A stretch of 64,000 bases of DNA from CAVPXC01 sp963709505 (lineage in GTDB: Bacteria; Chloroflexota; Anaerolineae; JAAEKA01): contig CAVPXC010000007.1 in assembly GCA_963709505.1 (NCBI GenBank), forward strand, positions 62,001-126,000, read 5' to 3'. The notes beneath the pieces are model-generated. The model saw nothing but the letters and a program-made list of their open reading frames with translations, ran no database searches and was not told where the DNA came from. Positions within the stretch are counted from its first letter, which is position 1; every line of letters begins with the position of its first letter. The translations under genes and the position numbers were made by a program. Of this stretch, positions 54,081 to 63,912 are shown piece after piece.

Positions 54081-55280
54081 TTACGGTCGGGATCCCAAAG
54101 TCCAGCAGAGACTGGGAAACAAGGCCCTGCCGAACCGCGCTGGAAAAATTCCGGTTGCCAGCAGTCCAGGCATCTTGGAGTCTCTGTATTCCGAGCTCTT
54201 TTGTAGGCTGACGGCAAAGAGAAAGAAGCTGAGGCTTTCTGGCCTGCCGATGAGCATGCTCAGATGCGACAATTGCCCATAGTAGTAGTCAAGATGCATT
54301 TCTGTAGGGTCAAAGCACTGATAAACCACGGTTCGCGCCTGTTTGCTTGGTTCACAGGCAGAGGCTGTTCTATGGATTAGCTGATATGTACAGTCAAGAA
54401 CGTCCGCTACTTCGAGGGCAGCTCCAGTAGCGTTATTGATCAGGCCCAGCCATCCCGTGAGTACCGCTTTTCGATTGCTCGACGGCGCTGATCCGAGCCA
54501 GTCTCGAACGACTTCGTATGGATGCTCCGTGTACTTGGCTTCGATGGCAATCGATTGGCGCCGTCAGCAGAAGCATAAGGTCGGTATGGGAGTCGTTACC
54601 CGCACCGTCTTGCGGCGGCACTCTATACTCAAAGGCAAATACCTCGGCGTCGGCCAATTCAATACCGAGAGCCGCGGCAAAGTGAGGCAGCCTCCACTCC
54701 AATGTTGACCAATAGGCCAGGAAAGGAACAGTGGAGCGGAATGGCGAGGCCAAATCTCTATCGCCGTATGTACGCACGAGTGACGGGTAGTCCAAAACAG
54801 GTCTTCGTTTGTACGTAATCGCTGGTTTCGTCTTTGTCGGTAACGCATCCCGTCTTCTCGGACACAGACTGTCGTCCGATCTTGTTCCTGGATGAGGGAT
54901 CGATCGACCATAATCCCCGCTGTCTCAGCAAACTGCGCGAAACGCTGAAGTGCGATGGCCTCGGTCACACCATCCCCTCGGAATTCGGTCAGGCGGGGGA
55001 GAATTCGCTTGTTGAATAGGGCTCGCGACACCACCCGCGCTGGTTCCACGCCAGACTCGTATTTTCCTTCGCTGTTGCACCAGCGTGAGAGACTCTGAAT
55101 AACTTTCCAAGGTAAACGCCCACCCTCGACTGCCAGATGAAGTCGACCTCCTGTAGTCTCGCCGTGCTTGCACGCCTCCCGAAGTTGTGCAATGCCCCAT
55201 GCTGCGTTCGCACGTTCGTCTTCAGTGAAGTCGACAAGGATTAACTCCCGCTCCCTCGTTTCTGCCCAACGCCATTGCAT
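54081..55280 (-). CDS. Putative PD-(D/E)XK nuclease-like protein (two frameshifts)
   Basis: About 400 residues after joining three frames. N-part: RELILVDFTEDERANAAWGI. Middle (after a shift near 54845): KRRPVLDYPSLVRTYGDRDL. After a surplus base near 54555: IAIEAKYTEHPYEVV. The Asp of DSHTDLML followed by EAK fits the D ... ExK core of PD-(D/E)XK enzymes, and the EAKYTE context resembles some orphan restriction-like families. The base composition is visibly less GC-rich than its neighbours, suggesting transfer. Not recognised beyond that; it may be a decaying gene. Confidence 0.45.
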
Positions 55281-55501
55281 AATTCACCTTCTTCGAATTG
55301 TAGTTTCAACAGCTGCTCCGGTCAACCTTCGAGCTATGCCCGTGCGGCCTACCAAAAGGACGTTGCTTATGCGGCGATCACTACACCGCCAAAGGTCGCA
55401 CCGCCTATCTCCTCAATGTGCTTGTCGTGGAATACCCCGGGTATTCGCTCATCGTTGCCGACAAAGAACGCCTCGAACTGACGAAAGGCGGTGGATCTGA
55501 C

Positions 55502-56707
55502 CTAGAAAACGAGCCCACCCCAGACGAAGTCGCTCATGCCGGGCGTCGGAAAGCGGCCAATGATGTGTGCAGTCGACACATCATGCGCGGCAGCTAGACG
55601 CTTGATCTTTTGGACATCTGCCTGGACAGGGTGAGTTTTGGCCTCCAGCGCAATAGTCTGAGGGTCAGCGCCTATCTGGCGGCGAAGGATGAAATCCACC
55701 TCGTAGTCGCTCCCCTTCGCCAAATAGCTGAGATCACCGTACGGGCGCAGTTGGTTAAAAACAGCGTTCTCGAACAGCGCTCCCTCGCCCAGGCGAGCCA
55801 ACACCCCGGCGATGCCGTTGTCGTAGAAATAGAGCTTCTTGCCCAGAGCCGTGGCTCGGTCGGGGCTACTGGTGTATGCCGGCAGCCGACAGATAACATA
55901 GGTCTTCTCCAAGAACTCCAGGTACTGCACCAAGGTCGGGCGGGAAATTCCCACAATAGATGCCAGCTTAGTATTATCTAGTTTGTTACCGATCCGGCTG
56001 GCCAGCACCCGCAGCAGTTGCTGAAGCTCGGCGATCTTTTGGAAGTCAGCCATCAGCCGTACGTCGATATTGATGAACGAGGACAGGATGTCCTGGAGCA
56101 GCTCGGTCTTGGTGCGCGGGTCAGGCGTCAGAGCAACGTCGGGCAGGCCGCCGTAGGCCAGGTATTCTTCGTAGAAACCCTTGAGTCGTTCGTACTCGTA
56201 CGGATCAAACACCATGTCCTCGAAGTGCGTTCGCGGCCGGTAGGGTAGGCCTTTGAAGCTCAAGAACTCCCCAAAGGACAAGGGAAACATTTCATAGACG
56301 ATTTTACGCCCGGCTAACGACTCGGTGAAGAAGTTCTTGAGGTAATACGAGCTCGACCCAGTCAGAATGAACTTGATCCTGTGAGTATCCACCAGGTATT
56401 TGACGACACTGGGCACATTAGGCACATACTGGATCTCGTCCAAAGCCACGAAAGCGGGCTGAGAGAGATCGATCCCCCGGTTACTCAGAAAGTTCAATAC
56501 CAGATCATAGTTGCTTTCGCCAAACGCAGCGCGCTGGTCCAGGCGCTCCAGGTCCAGATAAAGCTTGTTGCTGGAGGGTATTTGATCGAGCAACCAGCGC
56601 ACGGCGGTGGTCTTACCCACCCTGCGCATACCCGTCAGCACAATCACACGCTGGTCAGCCAGGGCGCGTTGCAGGGACGGAAAAAGGGACCGCGGAATGA
56701 CTTGCAT
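55502..56707 (-). CDS. DUF4143-type AAA ATPase
   Basis: 401 residues, intact. Walker A GMRRVGKTTAVRW, Walker B FVALDEIQYVPN and sensor FILTGSSSYYLKN form the AAA_14 domain. The C-terminal DUF4143 part ends with a PD-(D/E)XK-like strand (YEVDFILRRQIGAD ... IALEAKTHPVQADV). Such proteins are widespread, mobile and of unresolved function, with some hints of defence or toxin-antitoxin roles. It lies just after the nuclease-like gene at 54081. Confidence 0.85.
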   Translation of the reverse strand: MQVIPRSLFPSLQRALADQRVIVLTGMRRVGKTTAVRWLLDQIPSSNKLYLDLERLDQRAAFGESNYDLVLNFLSNRGIDLSQPAFVALDEIQYVPNVPSVVKYLVDTHRIKFILTGSSSYYLKNFFTESLAGRKIVYEMFPLSFGEFLSFKGLPYRPRTHFEDMVFDPYEYERLKGFYEEYLAYGGLPDVALTPDPRTKTELLQDILSSFINIDVRLMADFQKIAELQQLLRVLASRIGNKLDNTKLASIVGISRPTLVQYLEFLEKTYVICRLPAYTSSPDRATALGKKLYFYDNGIAGVLARLGEGALFENAVFNQLRPYGDLSYLAKGSDYEVDFILRRQIGADPQTIALEAKTHPVQADVQKIKRLAAAHDVSTAHIIGRFPTPGMSDFVWGGLVF

Positions 56708-56777
56708 GGTCTCAGTTTACACAAACAGCCTATTTTTGTCAAGTGATGTTTTACACATTCGCCATTAATTCGCAGCT

Positions 56778-58241
56778 CTAGCCCCCACCCGCCGCATCTT
56801 CGACGATCGGCACCTTCGCAACCCTTGCCGCCAGCGCCACGCTCGACGATACCCAAGCCGGCCCATCGGCCGTCTGCACCTGCCACCAGGTCCGATCGAC
56901 GTTGCTGCCGACGATGGGCAGGCTCTCGCCCGGCTGCATCTGGCCGACGATCTCAAAACTCGTGCCCGGACCGCCGCGCAGATTGGCCAGGCCCGCGCCG
57001 GTGTAGACCCTCGGCTCGTCGAACTCCGCCAGGTTCGCCGGCTGTTTGAGCCAGCGATCAAAGAAGGCCACCGAGCGGCTCATGGCCGTGCCGAAATTGC
57101 CGGAGATGTTGTGGTTGTCCCCCGGATAGGTCACCAGCTCAATCGGCATGCCGGCATCCAGGCCTTGCTCGTAGAGGATCTCGGAGAACTCCACCGGCAC
57201 CGTCTCGTCCCCTTGCGCGTGATGCAACTGGATCGGGCCGGAGAGATCGGGTAGGTAGTAGTTGGCCGACAGCGAGCGCCAAAACCCGGGGTTCTGCTCC
57301 GGAGAGCCGTAAATGCTGGTCAGGCTGTTACGCCAGCGTCCGCGGCTGGCGTTTGGGTCAGGGTCGGGCGTGGGCGCCGGACGATTGCCGCGGCGCCAGC
57401 CCGTCAGCAAATCCTCGTACGCGCCCACCACGCCGCCCCAGATCACGCCGGCCTTGATGTCAGGATCGGTCACCATGGCTCGCAGCGTGATCCAGCCGCC
57501 CATGGAGTGGCCCCACATGCCAATCCGTTCGGGATCGGCGTCCGGATAGCGTTTCATCGAGGCCGCGGCGTTCAACACGTCGACGACGTAGCCCGGCGAG
57601 CCATACGCGCCGGTGGGCGCACCCTCGGAACGGTCATGGCCGCGGTAGTCGGGGCGAAAGACGATGTACCCGTTGGTAGCGAAGCCGTCCACATAGGCGA
57701 CGTAGCGTTCGGTGGTCTTGTACTGGCTGGGCGGGATGTAGCCGTGGTTGAAGACAATCACCGGCCAGCCGCTCGCCGGCTTCTGGCCGCGCGGCACGGT
57801 GAGCAGGCCGTACTGCTTGAGTCCCTCAGAGAAATAGGAAGCGTAATAGCGGTCGTAATTCGACCCTGGCGCCAGCGTCTGCTCGATGACCAGGTCGCTG
57901 CCAGGAAACTCCTGCTCGCGCAGATACTGGATGCTCAGCGGCGAGATCGGCGTCGGGGTCGGAGTCGGCGTCTTGGTGGGTGTAGGCGATAGCGTGGCCG
58001 TGGGTGTCGAGGTCGCTGGCGTCGTCGCCGTGGCGGTGGGCGCAGAGGGCGCGGCGGGTGGAATGGCCGTAGGCGCCAACGCCACGACAGCTGCCGTCGG
58101 CTGCGCCGGCGCTGGGATCGCGCTTTGATCGCGGCCACAGGCAGCCAACCCAAGCAGCAACAGGGCCAGGGTCACGCTGATCGGCAGGAATCGTCTAGCT
58201 CGATTGGGTAACACAGTCATTCGCTTCATAGATGCCATCAT
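56778..58241 (-). CDS. Lipoprotein alpha/beta hydrolase (prolyl-oligopeptidase-like) with SH3 domain
   Basis: 487 residues. Lipobox LAAC, then a long Pro/Thr-rich spacer (to about residue 100) and a hydrolase domain with the nucleophile motif MWGHSMGGWI, an Asp in HHAQGDETVPVEF and His in YPGDNHNI. A C-terminal bacterial SH3 domain follows (TGAGLANLRGGPGTSFEIVG ... WWQVQTADGPAWV). It probably acts at the cell surface as an esterase or peptidase. Intact. Confidence 0.85.
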   Translation of the reverse strand: MMASMKRMTVLPNRARRFLPISVTLALLLLGLAACGRDQSAIPAPAQPTAAVVALAPTAIPPAAPSAPTATATTPATSTPTATLSPTPTKTPTPTPTPISPLSIQYLREQEFPGSDLVIEQTLAPGSNYDRYYASYFSEGLKQYGLLTVPRGQKPASGWPVIVFNHGYIPPSQYKTTERYVAYVDGFATNGYIVFRPDYRGHDRSEGAPTGAYGSPGYVVDVLNAAASMKRYPDADPERIGMWGHSMGGWITLRAMVTDPDIKAGVIWGGVVGAYEDLLTGWRRGNRPAPTPDPDPNASRGRWRNSLTSIYGSPEQNPGFWRSLSANYYLPDLSGPIQLHHAQGDETVPVEFSEILYEQGLDAGMPIELVTYPGDNHNISGNFGTAMSRSVAFFDRWLKQPANLAEFDEPRVYTGAGLANLRGGPGTSFEIVGQMQPGESLPIVGSNVDRTWWQVQTADGPAWVSSSVALAARVAKVPIVEDAAGGG

Positions 58242-58401
58242 AACGAAAACAGCTAACCCGTTCAGTTAGAACCCTTACCAAACCGGTGGATCGCTGCAAT
58301 GGTAGACTGCCCACAGACCAACCGCTTTTCGATATGATAGTCTCACATTGCGTAAGAACGAGATGCTCCTGATCAACATTCCCTGGTCCTTATGGAAGTA
58401 G

Positions 58402-58554
58402 TAATCGTTCACCCGTCATTCCCGCGAAAGCGGGTAATCGATGTTACTCGAACTGATTACCGGCTTATGCGAGAAGAACTGGTAGCCAGTGTCGACGTAA
58501 AATGAAAACGCAGATGGATTTCCGCTTTCGCGGGAATGACGGGTGAACGGTTAC
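58402..58554. mobile_element. 153-bp palindromic element with 9-bp target duplication
   Basis: Terminal inverted repeats of at least 28 bp (58406-58433 and 58522-58549, starting CGTTCACCCGTCATTCCCGC) are perfect. TGGAAGTAG is repeated on both sides (58393-58401 and 58555-58563). The right duplication forms the ribosome-site region of the dioxygenase gene at 58568. The remainder of 58242-58392 shows nothing recognisable. Confidence 0.75.
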
Positions 58555-58567
58555 TGGAAGTAGAACC

Positions 58568-59437
58568 ATGTCGCTAAACAGACTTCGATTTCTCATTACC
58601 TCAATGCTATTAACCTTGGTGTTGGCCGGTTGTGCCGGCGCGGCCACCCCGGTCGCCGACCAGGCCGCGCCGGTTCAGCCAACTGCGGCGCCCGCCGTAG
58701 CTGCAACCGATACGCCATTGCCGGCCCCAACCGCCACCGCAGAGCCAGAGCCCACCGAGGAGCCTTCGCCAACCGCCGAGCCTACGGCGACGGAAACGCC
58801 CGTCCAGGTCGACCCCACCGCTGAGCCGACGGCCGAGCTTTCCACCGCCGAGATGGTGGCGGCCGCGTTCTCCGCTGCCCCCACAGCCGCCGGCGAGGTG
58901 ATCCTCGTCACCGGCCGCGTGCTGGACTTGAGCGGCAACCCGCTGCCCGGCGCGGCCGTGGAGTTCTGGCAGACCGACGCCAACGGCGTATACGACCATC
59001 CCGGCGACCAGGGCACCAACAGTCGCGACCGCGGCTTTCAGTTCTACGGCACTTCGATCACGGACGCCGACGGCCGCTATGCCTTCCGCACCGTGCGGCC
59101 AGGTTACTACGAGCCGCGACCCAAGCACATCCACGTCAAGGTCAAGCTCGACGGCCGCGAGCTGCTGACGACCCAGTTCTACTTCGAGGAAGACCGGGCC
59201 GATCTGGGCAGCGAAGGCGTGTTCTCGCAGGCCGGCAGCCAGGGCGGCTCGCTGATCCTCGCCGCGGCCGACAGCGTCGAGATGAACGGCGCACCGGTCG
59301 CCGTGCTGACCAACGATCTGGTGATCAACACCGGCAGCCCGGGATCGCTGACCGCGACGCCCGCCCAGACCGAAGGGCCGTACTACCCCGTGGTGTCGGT
59401 AGCGGACTTCGACAATGACCTGGCGGCTGTGCCGTGA
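58568..59437 (+). CDS. Lipoprotein intradiol ring-cleavage dioxygenase-like protein
   Basis: 289 residues. Lipobox LAGC, then a long Thr/Glu/Pro/Ala-rich spacer to about residue 95, and an intradiol dioxygenase-like core: GNPLPGAAVEFWQTDANGVY, DADGRYAFRTVRPGYY, RPKHIHVKVKLDG. These supply the usual two Tyr and two His iron ligands. Catechol-type aromatic compounds would be the substrates; extracytoplasmic intradiol-like proteins exist but are not well characterised. The insertion element directly upstream may have altered its expression. Confidence 0.8.
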   Translation: MSLNRLRFLITSMLLTLVLAGCAGAATPVADQAAPVQPTAAPAVAATDTPLPAPTATAEPEPTEEPSPTAEPTATETPVQVDPTAEPTAELSTAEMVAAAFSAAPTAAGEVILVTGRVLDLSGNPLPGAAVEFWQTDANGVYDHPGDQGTNSRDRGFQFYGTSITDADGRYAFRTVRPGYYEPRPKHIHVKVKLDGRELLTTQFYFEEDRADLGSEGVFSQAGSQGGSLILAAADSVEMNGAPVAVLTNDLVINTGSPGSLTATPAQTEGPYYPVVSVADFDNDLAAVP

Positions 59438-59454
59438 CGGGTAGACGTCATTAG

Positions 59455-59594
59455 TGCTCTGTTAGGGCTCTGTTAGGTTGAAAACTGTGAGTGTCATCCT
59501 GAGGCTCGGCGAAGGATCTCAGGCCTGGCAACATCGAGATCCTTCGCCGAGCCTCAGGATGACACTCACAACCTCGTAGCTCTAACACAGAGCA
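59455..59594. mobile_element. 140-bp variant of the 82-bp MITE
   Basis: The same terminal sequences (TGCTCTGTTAGG near the left end, AGAGCA right) and inner GTGAGTGTCATCC arms, but an internal duplication of TTCGCCGAGCCTCAG-like segments in inverted order. The first 12 bp are partly repeated (GCTCTGTTAGG twice). The flanks are ATTAG and CTGAG, not an exact duplication. Confidence 0.75.
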
Positions 59595-59640
59595 CTGAGC
59601 ATGACATAAGCCAGCTTTCTGGCAGGGAATTTCGTAAGAC

Positions 59641-60385
59641 ATGAGCAAAAAACTGTCACTGATCGCTCGATGGTGTCTGTTACTGGCGCTGTTGCTGCCG
59701 GCCGGCGCGACCTATGCTGCGCCGGCCGAGGACGCGTTCGGCGGCCCGACCCGGCAAGAGGCCGGCGAGGAACGGCCCTTCATTCTGCCGTTTGCCGAGC
59801 CGCCAGGCCCGGACACGTGGCTGTTGGGCCAGACCTACGGCAACACCGTGGGCGCGTACTTTAACCGCAACACTACTTACCGCTACAGCCAAGGCATCCA
59901 CTTCGGCATCGACCTCTCCGCTCCCTGCGGCACGGAGATCGTTGCCATCGCCGATGGTGTGGTGGCCCTGGTGGACGCCATGGCCTACGGCTCGGCCCCG
60001 CACAATCTGATCATCGACCATCCTCAGTTGGAATACGCCTCGCTTTACGGCCATCTGCTGGAAAAGCCAAACCTCCAGCCCGGCCAAGAGGTCAAACAGG
60101 GAGAGGTCATTGCGCTGAGCGGCGATCCGTCCGAGACCTGCTTCGGCCGCCCGCATCTGCACCTGGAAGTGCGCGACTACCCCGGCAGGGCCTGGAAATA
60201 TAACCCGCTTCACCCTGATCGACGCCGATTGGGACAACCTGGCCCTCGTGGGGTCGTTTCAGTCGGGCTTCGAGCGCGACCTGGACGATCCCCGCAAGTG
60301 GCAGCACCTGGACGACCAGCCGCCGGCAGTGACGGGCGGCGTGATCATCAACGATTTAGCCAATCCCTGGCCCCGACAGAGGTAA
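59641..60385 (+). CDS. Secreted M23 metallopeptidase (frameshifted)
   Basis: Peptidoglycan endopeptidase-like protein with a signal peptide (MSKKLSLIARWCLLLALLLP). The zinc ligands are visible as HFGIDLS and HLHLEVR, with the EYASLYGHLLE strand between. A surplus base near 60208 breaks the frame; the tail then reads FTLIDADWDNLALVGSFQSG. About 247 residues in all. Its stop is 6 nt before the start of the propeller lipoprotein, so they are probably coexpressed. Confidence 0.8.
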
Positions 60386-60391
60386 CCCACC

Positions 60392-61618
60392 GTGAAGCAC
60401 ACTACGCATCCCCGGTTGCTCGTGGCTGCGGCTGGCCTGGCGCTGTTGGTATTGGCCGGCTGCCAGGGCGAAAGACAAGCTCCGGCCGTTGCGCCTTCTC
60501 CAACCCCGGACAGTGTAGCCCAAGCCGCCACGGAGGCTCCCACCTTGGCGCCAACGGCCACACCCGATCCGTCACCAACCCCCACGGCGACGCAGCCCAC
60601 CCGAGCCGACCGCAACGCCACGCCGACCGCCGACGCCAACGCCCACAGCGTTGCCGCAAGCCATCCAGTTGACCACCGGCGGCTGCTGCACACAGCCCTT
60701 CTGGTCGCCCGACTCGCAGCAGGTGCGCTTCATCGACAAGCCGGCAGATGAATACGCCCGCCGGAATTTGGAGCGTTCCCGTTGCGAAAGCCCGCTGACC
60801 GAGCCGGTATTGCTGTCCGAGCGCATCGAACTCGAGCACGGCCGGGCCGGATTACCTGGTGGAAACGACCGGCGAAACACCACCGTGATCGAGCGCCTGG
60901 CCGACGGCGAGCGCTGGACCGTGCCGGCTCAAGGCCGAAACGTGTCGTATCTCGCCCGACCGCACCCGAATCGCCTGGTCGATCACCAACAGCGACTTGC
61001 CGCCGGAGAAGCAAGTGGCAACGATCTGGGTTGCCAAGCTGGATGGTTCGGACGCGCAGCAGGTCGCAACGCTGCCGCGAGGCGGCGTAAGCGGCTGGAT
61101 CTCCGAGGACGCGCTGTTGGTCAGCGGCAGGGAAAGCCTGCAGGCGCGCGAGCAGGCGCTCGCAGCCCTCTCGCTGGCCGACGGATCGGTGACTGAATTG
61201 GCACGGGCTGAGCGGCTGCGCGGGCAGGTGCTCTCGCCAAGCGGCCAGTGGATCGTCTACTACATCACGTTCGACGACGATCCGGCGCAAGAATGGCCTG
61301 TGGCTGGTGCGCACCGACGGCAGCCAACGCCGCCGATTCGATCTGCCCTCTTCGGCGCGTATCAGTGGCGGAGCTGCTCCGGTGACTGTGGCCCGGACGC
61401 GGGAGCGACCGGCTGATCATGGTCCCCTTCGATCCCAAACGCGACTTTCCATCGCCTTGTGGAGCTGAACCCGGCCACAGGTGAAACGTACGAGAACTCA
61501 CGATCCCGCCATCACCCCCATCAAGATCGCCAACGGCGATTGGCGAGTCTCACCCGACGGCCGTTACGTGGCCTTCGTCGAGAGCAGCGATCGCAACATC
61601 TGGGTGATCGACTGCTGA
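60392..61618 (+). pseudogene. Beta-propeller (TolB-like) lipoprotein, many frameshifts
   Basis: The GTG start gives a lipoprotein signal with lipobox LAGC and a Thr/Pro spacer. Propeller-like pieces then appear in alternating frames: QLTTGGCCTQPFWSPDSQQV, PAGIWSVPVAK, VIERLADGERWTV, VATIWVAKLDGSDAQQVATL, VLSPSGQWIVYYI and SPDGRYVAFVESSDRNIWVI, ending at TGA 61616-61618. At least six shifts lie between about 60640 and 61510, far denser than elsewhere. It is either a pseudogene or a badly covered stretch. Confidence 0.6.
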
Positions 61619-61647
61619 CCGAGGACTGCCCGCATCTGCAATCCAAT

Positions 61648-61721
61648 CGTAGGGGCAGGTCTTGCACCTGCCCTCGGTTGGATGCGATGCCCGGAGGGCA
61701 GGTGCAAGACCTGCCCCTACG
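61648..61721. repeat. 28-bp perfect inverted repeat between convergent genes
   Basis: Arms 61648-61675 and 61694-61721, starting CGTAGGGGCAGGTCTTGCAC. The stop codon of the convergent histidine kinase (61717-61719) is inside the right arm. Probably a bidirectional terminator or another palindromic repeat. Confidence 0.8.
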
Positions 61722-63088
61722 AAAGAATCTGCGTTGATGCCGGCAGCGCAACAGTGAAGGTCGTCCCCTGGCCGACGATGCTCTCGACGGTGATCGTTCC
61801 CCCATGCGCCTCGACCAGTGATTTGGCGATGGCCAGACCCAGGCCGGACTCGCCGTTGGTCGTTCGGGACTCATCCGCCCGGTAGAAGCGTTGGAAGATA
61901 TGGGGCAGGTGATCCGGCTCGATACCCGGACCGGTGTCGCTCACGCGCAGCAAAACCAACTCCCCGGCAGCCTCGGCTGACAGCGTAATCGTGCCGCCTG
62001 CAGGGCGTATAGCGCAGGGCATTGCTCATCAGATTGCCCAACACCTGGGCAATTCGCTCCCGATCAGCTTCGATCAACGGCAAGTTTGGCGCCACCTCGA
62101 CCCGCACCTCGACGGATTGCTGCGCGGCAAGCGCTGCCTGCGAGGCCGCAGTTCGCTCGAGACAGTCCCCTGGCGCTACCGGCAGCCGGTTGAGAGTCAA
62201 TTCGCCTGCATCGGCCAACGACAGCGTACGCAGGTCATCCACCAGGTGGCTAAGTAGCTGCGCTTCTCCGTACATCGCCTGGTACATTCCGGGCGAGCCG
62301 TGCAGCTTGCCGTCGGACAGGGCCTCGGTATAGCCCAAGATGACACTGAGCGGTGTGCGCAATTCATGGGCGATGTCGGCTGTCATCTGGCGTCGAAGCT
62401 GGCTAGCCTGGGCCAGATCGGCGCTCATCTGGTTGAAGGACTTCGCTAATTCGCCCAGCTCGTCCTGGGTACGCACCGGCACCTGATGTCCAAAGTCGCC
62501 TTGTGCGACGATCTGAGTGGCTTCGGTGAGTTCTCGAACGGGTCGAGAGATGGCGCGTGCCAGCAGGATGCCCAGCACGAGCGCAACGGCGGTTGCACCC
62601 AACGCGCTCAGCAGGATGGCAAGGTTGATACGTCTCAGGAAGTCAGCTTCAGGGGATGGGTCTGCACGGCGATCGGCTTCGGCCGGCAAATCCAACACCA
62701 TCGAGCCGACGACCTGTCCATCCACCTCCACCGGTATCGCCTGCCGGAGCTCGGCGCGAGTCAGCTTCTGTCCGATCTGGTAGCGTTGGCTGCCATAAAC
62801 CACGACCTCGGTGCTATCGACCAACGCCACCGGCGCACGCATATAGCCCGCCCTATCGCCGGGGTGGCGAGGGGGCAGGCGAAAGGCGATGGCATCAATC
62901 CCATCCCAGCTTCCGTTCCGCTGATAATAACTCGCCAGCTCGTCGATCAGATCCTGCTGATAGCGATCCGAGACGAACTGCCCGAACTCGCGTTGGGTTC
63001 GCACGCCGACGAACACCGCCACCAACAGCGCGCCGGTGAGGCCGACGAAGAGAAAGGCCAGGGTGAGTTTGAGGGTTAGGGAGCGCAT
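61717..63088 (-). CDS. Sensor histidine kinase (frameshifted)
   Basis: About 457 residues. First membrane helix (LAFLFVGLTGALLVAVFVGV), extracytoplasmic sensor of about 140 residues, second helix (INLAILLSALGATAVALVLG), HAMP (ISRPVRELTEATQIVAQGDF), HisKA (MTADIAHELRTPLSVILGY) and HATPase (VLGNLMSNALRYTP, SDTGPGIEPDHLPHIF, GLGLAIAKSLVE). One surplus base near 62001 breaks RYTP | AGGTITLSAE. ATG 63088 was chosen at the first helix. It pairs with the response regulator 140 bp upstream. Confidence 0.85.
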
Positions 63089-63119
63089 GGGCGGAGTGGC
63101 AAGTTGCAGGTTGCAGGTT

Positions 63120-63200
63120 GCAGAAGGCAGAGTAACAGGTGTCACGTGTCAGGTGAGGGAGTGTCAGGTGAGCGGAGTGTCAGATGCAGATGTCAGATGA
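63120..63200. repeat. TGTCAGG token array
   Basis: Repeated (A)GTGTCAGGTG and GTGTCAGATG words between the regulator and kinase genes, without a clear complementary arm. Confidence 0.55.
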
Positions 63201-63227
63201 CTGTATCTTGGACAGGTCTTTTTTTGG

Positions 63228-63912
63228 CTACTCTGCCGCGAAGCGATAGCCTACTCCGTAGATGGTTTCGATATAGCGTGGATCGCTAGGGGTGGGCTCG
63301 ATTTTGGTGCGCAGGTTGCGGATGTGCACGTCGATGGTGCGTTCGTAGCCTTCGAACGCGTCTCCTTGAAGGCGATCCAGTAGCTCGGCGCGGGTGAAGG
63401 CGCGGCCGGGCGCCGCCATGAAAACAGACAGCAGGTCGAACTCCGACGGGGTCAGGTCAACCGCTCGCTCGCTCACCTTGACCAGCCGGCTGGACTCGGT
63501 CCAATGTGATGTCGGCAACTCGCAGCAGCTCAGCACCGGCCGGCTCGCGTGCGGCCCGCCGCAGCACGGCGCGCACCCGAGCCGTCAGCTCGCGCATGCT
63601 GAACGGCTTGGTCACGAAGTCGTCGGCGCCCAATTCCAGGCCTAACACTTTGTCGCCTTCCTCCAACTTGGCGGTCAGAATGATGACGGGTGTCTCCGCC
63701 TGCCGTTTGTGCGCGTTGAGAAACTCATAGCCGCCCATCTTCGGCATCATCAGGTCCAGAATGATCAGGTCTGGCTTCTCGTGGCGGGCGACGAAGAGGG
63801 CCTCCTGGCCATCGGCGGCACTCACGACGCGAAAGCCTTCTTGTTCCAGATACGCCTGGACCATCACCCGTAGTTCTTTCTTATCATCTACAACCAGGAT
63901 CGTTTTGCTCAT
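63228..63912 (-). CDS. OmpR-family response regulator (frameshifted)
   Basis: About 228 residues. Receiver: VVDDKKEL, phospho-Asp LIILDLMMPKMGG, Thr ILTAKLEEGDK and Lys DDFVTKPFSMRE. Effector: winged helix (LTPSEFDLLSVFMAAPGRAF, IRNLRTKIEPTP, IETIYGVGYRF). One surplus base near 63500 separates DITLD from ESSRLVKV. The ATG at 63912 was preferred over an earlier codon because MSKTILVVDD is where the receiver begins. It pairs with the kinase at 61717-63088. Confidence 0.85.

Noticed and set aside
55373..55501. Plus-strand stretch encoding GDHYTAKGRTAYLLNVLVVE and LIVADKERLELTKGG
   Set aside because: Looks protein-like but has no start, no family match that I know, and runs into the antisense of the DUF4143 gene; too short to annotate.
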